DNA from: Leuctra nigra
Taxonomy: Eukaryota > Arthropoda > Insecta > Plecoptera > Leuctridae
Direction of reading: 5' to 3'
Length of the DNA stretch: 64,000 nucleotides
Assembly: GCA_934045905.1 (NCBI GenBank)
Contig: OW203769.1
Coordinates: forward strand, 15,779,705-15,843,704
Under the pieces are notes generated by a model. It was not told where the DNA came from, made no database searches, and saw only the letters and a program-made list of their open reading frames with translations. The position numbers were made by a program, and so were the translations under genes. Shown piece after piece: positions 34,506-46,600 of this stretch; position 1 is the stretch's first letter, and each line of letters opens with the position of its first letter.

Positions 34506-35312
34506 CATGTCGTCAACATTGACACAGAGAACACGTGACATCCGATCACGTGATTAGATCGCAGTGACATAGTTGTTGACACGCGCGATCCAATCATGTC
34601 ATTCAACAACTTAAACGATATGTAGGTATCTAAATAGGGAGGAATCTAATATTGTTAACAAAATAATCAATTCAGATTTTTTTAGAAATGTTTAAATTTA
34701 AATTTGTAGATAATTTTGTTAAAAAGTTAAATTGAGGTGGAGGTGCCGATATGATTATGCAACCTGCATTACACGCGAGTGTTGCGGGTTGCAGTTAGGA
34801 GTTGACCGGCACCGCCACTGACGTTTCAAACTTTCAAGTCCGTTCCATTTCGCAGTTCAAATGTTTTCAGAGTTCACGCGGGAGTTTTCGAACGACGATT
34901 GGAGGAACTTTGTAGGTTCGAAACGTCAGTGAATCGAACCTTTCCATAAAATCTGTATAACTAGGAAAACGCCTGTGTAACGTGTTGATAAGCGAGCCTT
35001 CGAATTGCATGCGAATTAATATTGGTGGGAAATGTATTGCTCCACAGACATTGAAAATTATCTAACAGACATTTTGACAAATATTTAAAAAGAAGCATAA
35101 TATCCGTAAAATCACAATTACTCTTGAAGTTCTTGACAGATTTGTTTGAAAATTGGCAAAAACGTTCAAAATGTTAGTCCCAATGACCATTTAAAATTTG
35201 ATGATAATTGAATGGTAATTCTAACTGGATAGTAATGAATCTTTTGTGGAAAATTGGCCTGATCCGTGACTTAGTTACCTGCAATGAATAAAGAAAAACA
35301 GACAAAACAGTA
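34506..35312. other. Non-coding
   Basis: No gene or recognised repeat. Confidence 0.4.
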
Positions 35313-35592
35313 TTTTTGTCTGGGGCTTAACGTCGCACTGTTCTGCAGCGAGGCTAATGGCGACGGATGAATGATTATGATGATGATTGGGAGATGATGG
35401 TGAAGAGTGGGTAAGGATGGAAGGTGGGAAGGAGGCGGTCGTGGCCTATTAGTAGGGTACCTTCCCAGCATTTGCCTGTCGACTGAGGGAATACCACGAA
35501 ATAACCCCAGTCAGGAAGGACGGCCGCGGGAATCGAACCCGGGCCTCCGGAATACAAGTTCAGAGCGTTACCACTCAGCCAACCTGTTCCGT
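35313..35592 (-). mobile_element. tRNA-derived SINE (family 1), near full length
   Basis: On the minus strand the head reads ACGGAACAGGTTGGCTGAGTGG with an A-box, then a B-box GGGTTCGATTCCC. The body with ATTCCCTCAGTCGACAGG, CCTCCTTCCCACC and CTCCCAATCATC follows, ending GACGTTAAGCCCCAGACAAA. It aligns along its length with 59318-59601. No clear target-site duplication is seen. Confidence 0.85.
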
Positions 35593-36045
35593 GGTTGGCT
35601 AGAGAGAGATTCGAACGATAAGTTTCAACTGAGACGCTCGCAAAACTCACCTAAAACATATTTATGTCAACAGCACGGTTCAATGCTACAGAATTATGCT
35701 GGAATAGTTCCAATTCCCGATCGGTAAACTCGACAACCCGCTCTGTGATTCGCTATGACAGTCGCAATGATTTATAACGCAACAAGACTGCATGAAGCAC
35801 CGACTCTGCATTGCGAATAGAACATTGGCAGCGTAAAAACAGTGAATTAATCTTGCTCGAAGCCTGGAGTTTAATGGCGCTTGAAACTGGCTGGAAATGG
35901 CGCGCGGCAAGCAGAAACTCGCGCCAAAATGTATCCAGGATAAAAACTCAGTCGCCGTGAAGTTTCAATAGTTTTTAACCACGGGACATCTGATACTAGA
36001 TAGCGAATATATCGAGAAGTTGCCAACGGAGAAGTTCAAAAATCA
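35593..36045. other. Non-coding
   Basis: A repeated GGTTGGCTAGAG word follows the SINE. Nothing else recognised. Confidence 0.4.
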
Positions 36046-36818
36046 GATATTAGCGACTCTTTCAGGATTACTGGACTAAATTATGCCACATACTGAAGTA
36101 CTTTAGACCTCTTCAGAGGTCAAAGTATTAATTACGATTATTAAGCAAGCGAAGCGAGCGACTCCTTTTGACTCTTTTGACACGGACCTCTGATTTTTTG
36201 ATTTTTTTTTGGCTTTTAACTGGAGCAATAGAAGTTGCACCGTGTCACCGATCAGCCTGAAATTTTGCACATATGCAGAGACAACCTTCTCTGTTTGCTG
36301 ACCCCAATTTTTTTGAAATCCATTCATTGGTTAAAATTGAAATAAAAATCTCCTGATAGGCTGAAAAATTAAAATGGTCTTCAATAAATCTCATCAAACT
36401 CTTATTTTGCATGATCATTAAGACCAACATTGTCTCTAAATTGACAAATTTTCATCCCAATCAGGTAAGAACGTGTGAACTTATTGCCATTTTTAATATC
36501 TGTCAGAAATGAAGTATCAAAATAAATGTTTTCCAGTGCCAATTGAATTGAATCTGATTTGCTATAGGTACTATTTCCAAGTTTCGATGAAAAGCATATT
36601 CTTTCATGTTGATTGAGTGGATCATAATTCAATTCAATATGGATGTATATGTTTTCTGTGCGTTGTATACGCATCGGTTTGAGAATTTGCACGTATCCGT
36701 GCTCGCTCATCAACGCGTTACACTGAGCGTTTGTCTAGTTTTAAACACTTTGAGGTTATATTGTACACCAGTGTGTGACATTATTTAGTCTAGTAAATCT
36801 CAAAGAGTCACTCTAATA
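36046..36818. mobile_element. ACTAAATAATGCC-family fold-back, split by a Helitron-like insert
   Basis: The left arm (36046-36140) has TATTAGCGACTCTTTCAGGA and GGACTAAATTATGCCACATACT. The right arm (36739-36818) has the complement, ending AGTGTGTGACATTATTTAGTCTAGTAAAT and AAAGAGTCACTCTAATAG. The family copies at 496-806 and 1204-1612 have no such central insert. The intervening 36141-36738 is described separately. Confidence 0.75.
36141..36738 (+). mobile_element. Non-autonomous Helitron-like element, about 0.6 kb
   Basis: Begins TTAAGCAAGCGAAGCGAGCG and ends GCTCGCTCATCAACGCGTTA followed by CACTGAGCGTTTGTCTAG. The 3' end has the Helitron plan: a short hairpin (AACGC...GCGTT) a few bases before a terminal CTAG, followed by host T. 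The start and end match the larger element at 37132-38130. No Rep or helicase is encoded. Confidence 0.65.
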
Positions 36819-36879
36819 GATGATTATTTTAAAGTTATGTTCTTGTGAAGACATAAATAAAATAAAAACACTTGTAGCA

Positions 36880-36952
36880 AAACGCGCTTCTGTTGCCTTA
36901 GCCTCACGGCAAATGCTCGCTTATCAACGAGTTACACAGAGCGTTTTGCTAG
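36880..36952 (+). mobile_element. Isolated 3' end of the Helitron-like family
   Basis: GCTCGCTTATCAACGAGTTA followed by CACAGAGCGTTTTGCTAG reproduces the terminal hairpin and CTAG end of the neighbouring elements, without a recognisable 5' end. It may be a truncated copy or an alternative terminus. Confidence 0.5.
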
Positions 36953-37131
36953 TTATAAATTGTATCATACACATTTCCTGTGCAAAACACTGTGTATTTT
37001 TTGTACTTATGTGTTCTTTTACGAAGAAACGGATCAGGCCAATTTTTCGCAAAAAATTGAGTATTGTCCTGTTCGTCTCCGTACGAATATCTAACAAGAT
37101 CGGTCTCTTGGTTTTACGTGAAAATTGATTA

Positions 37132-38130
37132 TTGAGCGAGCGTAGCGAGCGTCACCACGGTACTCTTATGGCACTTTCTCTGTGTGTTTGTTTTTTTTTG
37201 TGGTCACAGCCCAGGTCAAACCGCTCAAGCAATCGATCTGAAATTTTGTACACATACTAACGTAATCTATGAGATCCCTGGGATCGTTTTTAAACGGGCT
37301 CCCGTGATTGGTTCAAATTTAAAAAAAATTATCTTTTGATTGGTTGCTTCGATCAATTTGAAATTTAGCAAAAACATTGCAACCAACATTGTACCCAATC
37401 ATAAAAAGTTTCAGCCAAATCCTCCTATTGGTTAAAATTTAAAACCATTTTTCATGTGATTTTTGACATTTAAACTAGAACAGATTGACCGATCAACTTA
37501 AAACTTCGCGTGGTCATTGGTACCAACATTTGAGGTATTTTTGCCAATTTTCAGTCTAATCTGTCGTTATTTTCAAAAGTTTTGTCATTTAAAGGTCATT
37601 TTATTCCGTAATCTTGAAAAATGTATACTAAATTGTCATCCCTGCCTTCTTTAAGCTTCTGCTCCAAGGCAAGGCCTGTAGAGCAGCCAAGCTATCCACA
37701 ATGTAAAGTAAAATGAAAGCATTTTTGAGCTAGCGCATAAAATCGGATGCAGTACAAAGGACAAATCCTCTAATTGGTTTAAGTTTAAATAATATTTTCT
37801 GATTGGTCGACAATAAAAATGTTCACATTAAGTTTAAATTTTGCATGGTGATCAAGACCAACTTAATATTAAATTTTACATATTGTAAGCCCAATCAGTC
37901 AAGTATTAATTGTAATTTTACGAGTTTAGTATGGGATGTCACAAGAGATTTCTGGAGAAGGTATGTAGGTAAGACTTCACGACACAATGGATCTGTTATT
38001 CATCCTGAGTATTATGGAGATTGAAAAATTGCAGAGAAAATCGTCTTGTGCCGTGTAGTGCATCGTTACTATGGGGATGTTGCATGTTCTGTGCTCGCTC
38101 ATCAACGCGTTACACTGAGCGTTTTCCTAG
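37132..38130 (+). mobile_element. Non-autonomous Helitron-like element, 1.0 kb
   Basis: Starts TTGAGCGAGCGTAGCGAGCG and ends GCTCGCTCATCAACGCGTTA then CACTGAGCGTTTTCCTAG. The last bases form the AACGC/GCGTT hairpin before CTAG. The flanks, GAAAATTGATTA on the left and TTAGTTTGCATTACTGATGG on the right, are contiguous in repeat E at 418-460 and 32272-32305 apart from small changes. This fixes the insertion boundaries. The internal motif GATCAAGACCAAC...CCCAATCAG also occurs in the 36141 and 41530 copies. It encodes no protein of its own. Confidence 0.75.
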
Positions 38131-38754
38131 TTAGTTTGCATTACTGATGGATAATCTAAGCGAGAAGCTGTGGTCAAGGAGTCCTCGTATAAATAATTAA
38201 ATATTCTTTACGTCGTTTCGAACTCGTCCCAAAGCGTGCCTCGCCAAGCCCGATGAAACCGCTAAGTCAACATTTCCACTGCACCTCGATGCAAATGAGC
38301 CAATAAATCCATCAGGCCGATCGCGCCGGACCTAATGGCTGCTAAGAACCAGCTCGAGTCCGGGGCATGACTTCATTCCGGACAAATCGTGCTGAAAATC
38401 AGCTTTTTGTCTGCGCCAGGGCGTGCCAGTGTGCTTTACCACCGCGGACATCCGCGCGACCGTGGCGACATGCAGTCGAGCGGGGGTTCCGATGCATCAG
38501 CATACCTCCAGGGGTTCATTGTGGACCATCGATAAATACGAACAGAGCCAATTAAAATATTGTAATTTAAGAATTAGTAGATGAATAGTGTTCTTCTCTT
38601 ATCTCTTATTTTGTCAGCGTTCAAGAGTAGCCAATTAAAACTTTAGGAACAATATCGTTACAAATTTTAAATATGCATCAGAAATCCTGATTTTAAAATT
38701 TGCATGAAATTAATGTTTAATTTTATAAATTTTATTCCGGATGTCCGTGCTCTA
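38131..38754. other. Non-coding, part GC-rich
   Basis: 38131-38170 completes repeat E. 38220-38530 is GC-rich with open frames but no recognised domain. Confidence 0.35.
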
Positions 38755-38905
38755 TTCTTGCGAGCAATATTTTCTTAGTCGAGAGGTAAATGCCTGGCAG
38801 GTTACCTATCAATATGTCACAATCGTCTCCTTCCCACCGTCCATAAATATTCTACCCACTCTTCATCATCTGCCAATCATCATTGTAATCATCCGCAGAC
38901 CCGAA
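38755..38905 (+). mobile_element. Degenerate SINE family 1 body
   Basis: Carries AGTCGAGAGGTAAATGCCTG, CGTCTCCTTCCCACCGTCC, CTACCCACTCTTCATCATCT and GCCAATCATCATTGTAATCAT in the order of the family 1 body. Head and tail are lost. Confidence 0.65.
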
Positions 38906-40769
38906 CTAGCTTATGAGCCACCTGTAAAATGTACAGTAAAATCGTAAGACGCAAAACGCAGACGCAAGACACAAAGGTGAGGTAGCCACAAGTGCATTAT
39001 ACGTCGAGAGTCATCCATGGTGTTTATATTTTTATACCAATCTTAGTAAAATATTTTGAATATTTGTATATCTGATACATCTTATTTTTGTTTTCATCTC
39101 ATTATAAGAAAAGTAATTTACAAGTGCATTTTCTAGTTAGGTAACCCTGCTTTTCTATTTAAATTCTGGTAAATTCTGAGAAAACCTTATCCTATTTATA
39201 CTTATTAGTCAATAAACATAACAAATATCAACAAATATCTTGAAACTCGAGCTGCATTTGATATTTTTCTAAAGGTATCGATCATATTATAGATAATCTA
39301 TCTAGATCAATTTAATATGACCAATTAAAGATTGTTCCAAAGAATGTTCATTGTTTACACAATACACCACTACACACAGGTTTGATTAGACCCAATACAA
39401 GACGCAAGACATGAAACACTATCGGAACATAACGCAGCTAGCACAAGACACAATACACAGGTTTGATTAGACTCAATGAGATCGGAGCATCGGATTGCCA
39501 ATCAATCCACTTCACTTGTATCAAGTATCAAACAGCTGAGATCCATCATCCTTTGTACCTACATGTCTTCTATGCAGCGTCTATAGTCTGTTCACATAAA
39601 CAAGGTCAACTGGTCGAAAATCACGTGGATACTTTTATAACGCCATAAAAAAGAAGAACAATTTCACAATACAAAATTTAATTCGGCAAATAATCGACGA
39701 TTTGAAAAATAGTGACATAATATAAATAGTTGGAGGAACAAAAAGGGAGAAATGAAAACATCTATAATATACATATTAGATGCCAACGATCATTGTAAAA
39801 TTAATTTAATTTAAAACTATATAGGTAAGTTCCCCAATGTTTTCTTTCATACCGTGGAAACATTCACGCATTGTTCAAAGATCCAGCCCACGTGAGCGTG
39901 AAAATATCTTAAAGTATTTTATATTTGAGTGAAGTGGCGAGTTATTAAGCCAATTTTCAAGCACGTCGTGTAACAAACAAAATTCAACGATAAAAAAAAT
40001 CAAAATTCTCTTTAATCTTGTACGTTTTCCTGTTTTCTAGCAACGATGAATCTCGTGATTTCGCCTACAACACATTGAATCTCTCTGCCTATCTTGTGGC
40101 TGCTCTTTGTCCACAGCCTTCTAGCTGGACAATGTCCGAGGAATCTGAGTGATCTAGCCCACACACGGTCCTCTTTAGACGTCCAGGGATGTAATTAATT
40201 AGAGAGGGCCTTGACGCACCACAAACATGCATCAAGAAGGCTGTGCATTCCGCGGGAAAGACCATTCACAGAGAGACAAAGAGGAGGGATTTGGATGCTC
40301 GGGACAAATACCTCTTTCAATTGCAGGCGAAACTGTGGCGGTGGAGGAGAGAAGGAATCTGTACAGAGAGAGTGGGAATTAGCATAAAGAGAGCATTCAT
40401 TGCCGTTGGACGAAACGGTGGACCTTTTGACATGTTACAAGGAAAACGCTGATACGCTTGATAAGAGAGACTTTGTATTGTATGCGAATTCATATTTGTG
40501 TGAAAGTTGCTGCTCTTTGACATAGCAAAAAAATATGAAATTTTATAAATATTATGGAATAATATTATGGAATACATAAATTTGAAATAGCAAGGAAATT
40601 ATCTAATTATGATTCAAAGGAACAGTGATATATTTTTAAATTGCTTTGTATAAATTTGACGAAGATTTCAAATAAAGCATAAAATTTCGATTGAATTACA
40701 TTGAAATTCTTAAGCGAATTGTCTGAATTGTCAGAATCTTTAAAATGTTGTTGCCAATCGACTGTAAAA
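38906..40769. other. Non-coding
   Basis: Repeated AAGACRCAA words occur near 38945-38970 and 39395-39450. No gene recognised. Open frames near 40243-40577 overlap on opposite strands without a domain. Confidence 0.35.
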
Positions 40770-41237
40770 TTTAAGGATGATCTAGACCACGTGACCACCT
40801 ACGTCATTACTTCAATATTCCCTGTCAAACATCAAAAGCAATGCGACGGCCATTGATATTCTTTGAAAAGAGGGCGAAAGAGGGTACACTTTCGTTCGAA
40901 TAACTTCATAAATACCCTAGTTACAATAATTTGGTCTATACTGGAGGGACAACAAAAGATCGATCTCAATGTTTGATACGACACTTAAATAACGAAAATG
41001 CTCCCCTGAATTTTAAAAAATTGTACAAGTAGGGCAAAACAGTGTAAACAAGACACATTTGCCGTGGTTCGAACAATGGACAATACGACAATATTGAACA
41101 CAAACCTGCACATATTTTTTATGTAATATTCCTCATTTTTCACAGCGATTATTTAAATGCTATTTATAAAGCCCACACATCTACCAATTGTTCTAGCGAG
41201 CTCAAACTTCACATTTTATTTATTTAGACGTCGCCAT
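40770..41237 (+). repeat. Left member of a long inverted-repeat pair (about 468 bp)
   Basis: Reverse complement of 51299-51758 along its whole length with few differences. The clearest is an extra GGCGAAAGA-type segment near 40873 in this copy. Outer end TTTAAGGATGATCTAGACCA; inner end GACGTCGCCAT. It lies 3' of a patch of AT-rich sequence and about 2.4 kb before the transposase gene. It may be the terminal inverted repeat of the block 40770-51758, or an independent element present twice in opposite orientation. Confidence 0.9.
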
Positions 41238-41529
41238 TCATATTCCGTGTGATTTCGTGAATGTGATGTGACGTCATGGCGTATGAATACATTCGAAACT
41301 GTTCATTCAAGCACAGCCTTCTCAACAGAATTCAATCAAGTCAATTGGAATGTAGCTGGCGCTGGCGGGTTCTATTCAAATTTCGAAAAACCAAAAGCAA
41401 TTCAGAGTATTGGCAAAGATTTTTCAGTAATAATATGTCTCATTCTAATTATAAAAAGTGGAACCACTGCAGAACAAATGCTAGACTTGCAAGAGAGAGA
41501 AGGTAATAGTTGTATAGGTATAGGTCATA

Positions 41530-42047
41530 CCTACTGTTCTAAATTCAAAATGCGCCAATTAGGATTAATTTGGCTCGGTGATCCAGACCAACATTAGGTA
41601 GCTACCTACTAGGTACCTACCCATCTCATATTTTACACATTTTCAACCCAATCGATGAAGTATTTAGAGAGTTGTCATCATTTTAAGATTTTTGAAAGAG
41701 CTGTCAAAGAGATTTAAAGAAAAGTAGGTAGGTAGGTATACCTAGTACTATAAGTACAGGATACATATAATCCGAGACCTGATTCAACAATTGCCTAGCA
41801 GTAAGCAAATGGGTTAGCAATGAGATTTTGCCATCAGCTTTATACACATTGAGATCCGCTAGCAATTGAAAATAGTAGTAGAATCGTGACACTGTTACCT
41901 AGGTATTCAAATATTCCAGAGTGTATAGTATAGAATTAGGAAAGTTACAATGAGCAACAGGAATATTTTTGTTATTAGTTATTATATCTTTGATTGAATG
42001 GAGCATGTTTAGTCATCAATGTGTTTATACACTTAGTGTTTTCCTAG
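41530..42047 (+). mobile_element. Decayed Helitron-like copy (3' half)
   Basis: GTGATCCAGACCAACATTA at about 41578, then ACACATTTTCAACCCAATC, follow the internal order seen at 36405-36470 and 37845-37900. The 3' end TAGTCATCAATGTGTTTATA followed by CACTTAGTGTTTTCCTAG matches the terminal hairpin-CTAG end. A TAGCTACCTACTAGGTACCT patch interrupts the homology near 41596, so that motif was added later. Confidence 0.55.
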
Positions 42048-42061
42048 TAGGTAGGTACATA

Positions 42062-42225
42062 CAGGAGCCCAAGTCTTGAAAAAAGCGTTTTGAAACCGTC
42101 TGGCGTTTTCATTGATCAAAACGAAAATAGTTGAAGGCTAAGGTATAGTCGTCAACTTTTTTACGTTTTGATCAATGAAAACGCCAGACGGTTTCAAAAC
42201 GCTTTTTTCAAGACTTGGGCTCCTG
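42062..42225. mobile_element. Near-perfect fold-back, 164 bp
   Basis: The arms of about 62 bp begin CAGGAGCCCAAGTCTTGAAA and end with the exact complement. They pair through AAAACGCTTTT and CGTCTGGCGTTTTCATTGAT. The loop is about 40 bp. Part of the same terminus, CAAGACTTGGGCTCCTG, recurs alone at 43148-43164. Confidence 0.9.
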
Positions 42226-42629
42226 GCACTGCCATGTTACGGATAAGAAACATACCTACTAGGTGTCCTATCTACCAGATTTGAGAAAAAATAATCCGAG
42301 ATATCGACACAAACGCGTTTTAGACTTGAGAGAATGTTAAAAAGTTATTTTGGATCTACAGTCGTTTTACAATTAACTATATTACACTCCTTGGTACTGA
42401 TTGCGCTAGATTTATTGGACGACAAGTATCGTATTTAACCAAATTGACACTGCAACACTTTTACACTTCATTCAAATAAAAATGTTAGTAATTTAAAGAG
42501 ATCTAGATTATTAAAAACCGATCCGAAGTCAGCATTTTTTTGCAAATAGAACCTGATGATACATTAATTTACTTTTAAATTCGAAAAATTCACAGCACGC
42601 AACTGGATTTACAATAGGTATTAGGTATA

Positions 42630-42846
42630 GGTACACTCGGCAAAACAAAAATTGTTCGGTGACGAAATTTGAATGACTGCTTGTCATCTTCCATACCATC
42701 AAATCTTGTTATTATCATTGAAATGTTAGGTCACCTACTAGAGTGAGACAAGAAGATCGCTTGGACCAACTTATGATGGTGCGATCTAACATTTTTCATT
42801 CAATCAGATTTATTGAACGATCAATTTTAGTTGTGCCAAGTGACCT
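42630..42846. mobile_element. MITE with GTACACTCGGCAAAAC termini, copy 3
   Basis: The left end GTACACTCGGCAAAACAAAA and right end TTTTAGTTGTGCCAAGTGACC are degenerate inverted repeats. The core CTTGTTATTATCATTGAAAT is shared with the other copies. Confidence 0.65.
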
Positions 42847-43168
42847 AGCTAATTGAAAAGTGTCGAATTGAAAAATACACACAAATGGATTCATCAATTT
42901 TAATCTTATAGGTACCTACCAAAGGCAATTAAAAAAGGAAAAAATGTTAGGTTCAAACAATTCCTGTTTTTTTTTTTGGGGGGGGGGGGGGGAGGGGGGA
43001 ATTCTGAAGTTGTATTACTGTTACATTAGAAATACTTTGTGAATCTCAAGAATTGGTCCTCACTAATCAGGGCTACGGAACAGACAGTTTTACGTTTTCA
43101 AACCATGAGAACTTCAAATGAAAACAAAACCGTATGCAAGTTTATATCAAGACTTGGGCTCCTGAGGT
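42847..43168. other. Non-coding with poly-T/poly-G tract
   Basis: A T run followed by a G run at about 42967-42998. CAAGACTTGGGCTCCTG at 43148-43164 is one terminus of the 42062-42225 family. Confidence 0.5.
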
Positions 43169-43266
43169 GGGATTCTATAACTCCATTGCGACCGCTTAGC
43201 AATTTCTTCCATAAGGATTAACATTGAAATAATTGCTAAGCGGTCGCAATGGAGTTATAGAATCAG
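43169..43266. mobile_element. Fold-back with GATTCTATAACTCC arms
   Basis: GGGATTCTATAACTCCATTG and GCGACCGCTTAGCAATT pair exactly with the complement at 43231-43265. The loop is about 30 bp and contains CATAAGGATTAACATT, also seen in the loop at 295-310. This links it to the CTATTCTA-ended fold-backs. Confidence 0.85.
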
Positions 43267-43276
43267 GACCCTGGGC

Positions 43277-43412
43277 GGTTATTCTAAATTTCCTTGTCGT
43301 CTCATATCAATTGATTTGGTGTCACCAGTCACCACCATGTTAAATAGATAGCACTCCAGTGTGCAGTGAGCCCGTATCAAGTGAAACGAGACGACACGGA
43401 AATTTAGAATTT
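43277..43412. mobile_element. Fold-back with GGTTATTCTAAATTTCC arms
   Basis: GTTATTCTAAATTTCCTTGT and GTCGTCTC pair with GAGACGACACGGAAATTTAGAAT at the right end. It directly follows the 43169-43266 element. Confidence 0.75.
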
Positions 43413-43625
43413 AACATTCCTGGGCTCCTTGGGCTCTTGCCTCAACGGTTTCATAAATTTTCTAGTGAATTCACTACGAAAATGTTGGCATCTATCCCAC
43501 TGCCCACTGCATTGGGAAGCTGAAAATAAATTAGCGATGAAAGTGGTAGCACTTGAAAGAGTGAAAAAATTTGGTTTGTCGTTTCTTTAGTTGACAATTT
43601 ATTTTGACATTGTTCCATTGTCTGA

Positions 43626-46600
43626 TTGTTTGATGAAACAATGGACATTGTTTTTTTATCCATAATATGGCAGAATAGGTATTGGCACATGAATTCAAAA
43701 TGTATATTTATTGTGATGATCATCAATAGATTTGCTGAAAGTGAAGAGACTCCTGACGGTGGTGAGACTCCTGTCTGTAGTGGGACTCCTGACGGTGGTG
43801 AGACTCCTGACGGTGGTGAGACTCCTGTCTGTAGTGAGACTCCTGACGGTGGTGAGACTCCTGTCGATGAAGATACTCCTGTATGTAGTGAGACTCCTGA
43901 CGGTGGTGAGGCTCCTGTCGATGAAGAGACTTCTGTCTGTAGTGAGACTCCTGTCGGTGGTGAGGCACACAGTGTCCAAGGCCTTCTCCTTGACGCATGT
44001 GATCATAATGATGATCTAGAGAGGTAAAATTCCAAACATGTAGCAAATTGCAAAGTGAGTCATATCCCATACCATCCTTCACCTTCTCATTACACTTACC
44101 TCTCCCAAAGGGCTCTATTAGAAGATCTCATAATTCTCAGTGACGACATGACCAATGAAGAGACTCCCGGTGGTGACGCACTCAGTGACGAAGATCCTCT
44201 CATTGACGCATGTGAAGAGCCATCTAATGATGATCTAGAGAGGTAAAATTCCAAACATTTAGCAATGCAAATACCATCCTATCCTTCTCCTTCTCATTAC
44301 ACTTAATTCTCCCAAAGGGCACTCCTAGACAATCCAAATTCAGATGTTAATGAATTACTGGGGAGGAGGATTGTTAATGTTTCCGATTTCATAAACGACT
44401 GCCGAGCCCTTGAAAGGCATACATGTCCACAAAATGGAAAGATGTCGTATTTAAAAGAGATCAAACGGGGCTTGGCCAGTGATCTGGTATTCCAGTGTGA
44501 AATGTGTGGAACCATTGAAACGATTAAAACCGACCGCAGCTCTCCACGTGAAATTAATTTGGCCGCAACTTGGAGCATGGTGGCCATTGGAAAAGGCCAC
44601 CATCACCTTGAGGAAGTTTGCGCAATTTGTGATATACCCTCACCCTCATACACCACCTACCAAAAGTGTGAGGAGGAAATCGGAGAGGTAAGTTGCTAAT
44701 TAATACATTACTGAAGGCTTTTATAATATTTTCACTAATTACTACTATTCCTTATTAGAGCTGGATGAAGACCCTGACAGAAGACATGACCTCTGCAATA
44801 GAGGAAGAAAAGAGAAGAGCTGTTGAAGCTGGCGATGTGGACGAGGACAACAAAGCCTGGTTTACTGTCATTGTTGATGGCGGCTGGAGCCATCGCAGCT
44901 TTGGCCACAGCTACACAGCTAAGTCGGGTGTCGCAGTCATCATTGGGAAAAGAACCAAAAAAATTCTATTCCTTGGTATTCGGCAAAAGTATTGCAGCGT
45001 GTGTGCCATTGATGAGAGCCGCAATATCGAGCCCAGACCGCACACATGCTACAAGAACTGGACAGAGTCGTCGCCGGCCATGGAAGCGGACATCATTGTA
45101 GAAGGCTTCAGGCTAAGCGAGTCCATGCACAATTGCCGCTACAAGAGGTAATTTGTGACCATTGTGAATGCTTTTGGTATAATGCGACAGAATAGGTGTC
45201 AATTAAGTTATAATTACAGGTTTATTGCTGATGGTGATTCAAGTGTTTTCAAGAAGATCAAATCCCTGGTACCTTATGGGCATCTTGTTACTAAGATAGA
45301 GTGTACCAATCATCTAGTAAAAAACATCAAGAAGAACCTCCACAGTCTATCCGACACTAATGCCACATATCGTAAGCTGCTGGGTAAAGGAAAGGTGAAC
45401 TCCATCGCCAAGTACACCCGGTGGCTGATTACGGTCAACTCAGGACAAAGTGATCCCTCGATAGACGCCCTAAAGAAGGATATCAGCAATGTCCCACGGC
45501 ATGCCTTCGGCGACCACTCGCAGTGCAGGTTCGACTACAATTGTAGTTAAATTCATTTTTTGTTTGTTTTAACAATCGTGGGGCAATACAAGTGTTTTTA
45601 ATCTCTTCTACAGAGTTGAGGTCTGCTATGACGCCGGGGAGGTGGACGAAGCAGAAGCTTTGGAGTTGTCTGATGCCGCTACTGACTTTCGAACGAGGTA
45701 CATCACCATCTTCAACAACTTGTCGCTCCATGCAGCCAGCCTCATAGAGAATGACACCAGCAACCTCGCCGAGTCATATATGCATCTTGTCGCCAAGTTC
45801 ACCGGCGCCAAGCAGGCGTTCTATGGCCGGCGAGGTTCATACATCATGAGGGTTCATGCAGCAGGACTTGCATACCAGCACGGCGTCAGGTGGCATGCCG
45901 CTGCTTGGCAGAAGATGACAGGAGCAAGTCCTGGCAAGGCGTTGGAGACCCTCATTCGAAAGAGGTCCAAGAAGTCATCTACCAAGACGTGAGAGCACAA
46001 CTAACACTCTGTCACAAAACAGTAAACACAAACACAAACATGCACTACATACATAATTAATTAGGTCCAGTTTTTCACTACAATGCTACAATAAGTATAG
46101 TTGAGTTTAAATGGTCATTGAAGGAATATCTTAGATGTTGCCATGGCAATATAGTCCTAATCAACTCTTTAAAATTTAGCTGAGTATTGAAAAACTGGCT
46201 CTTAGTATTTATTGATAGTGTGTATTTTAGATTCCCAACTGAGGACTTCACTGATGGAACTTTGGCAAAGAGGAACAAGCGAACGAGGACCGATGCCACC
46301 CCAAAACGCAATCCTGATTATGGCCGCCACTGTCAACAACCGGATAAAAGTCCTCAGGAGTTGGAGGAGGCAATTCAGATGAAGCTTGATCTCCTGAGAG
46401 TAGATGCTGAAGGACAGAGAAAGATAGAGCTGGAAACCAGGGGCCAGGCTGGAAACAGCGAGTGGGTACATGCCCGAGCCCATCGCGTCACCGCCTCAAA
46501 TGCCGGTGAAATTTGCCATCGCAGAGCTCCTGCGGGTCCACTCGTCTCTCGCTTGTTATATTCCTGCCCCTCAATCCGTGCTCCAGCTCTGCTCTGGGGA

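Noticed and set aside
43695..44082. Minus-strand open frames rich in RSLTT or HRQES repeats
   Set aside because: Antisense and out-of-frame readings of the coding minisatellite in exon 1.
45529..45550. Continuing exon 5 of the transposase gene to the stop after DYNCS
   Set aside because: The GT donor at 45529 gives phase agreement and joins QCR to VEVCYDAG in exon 6. Reading on would truncate the transposase before its catalytic glutamate.
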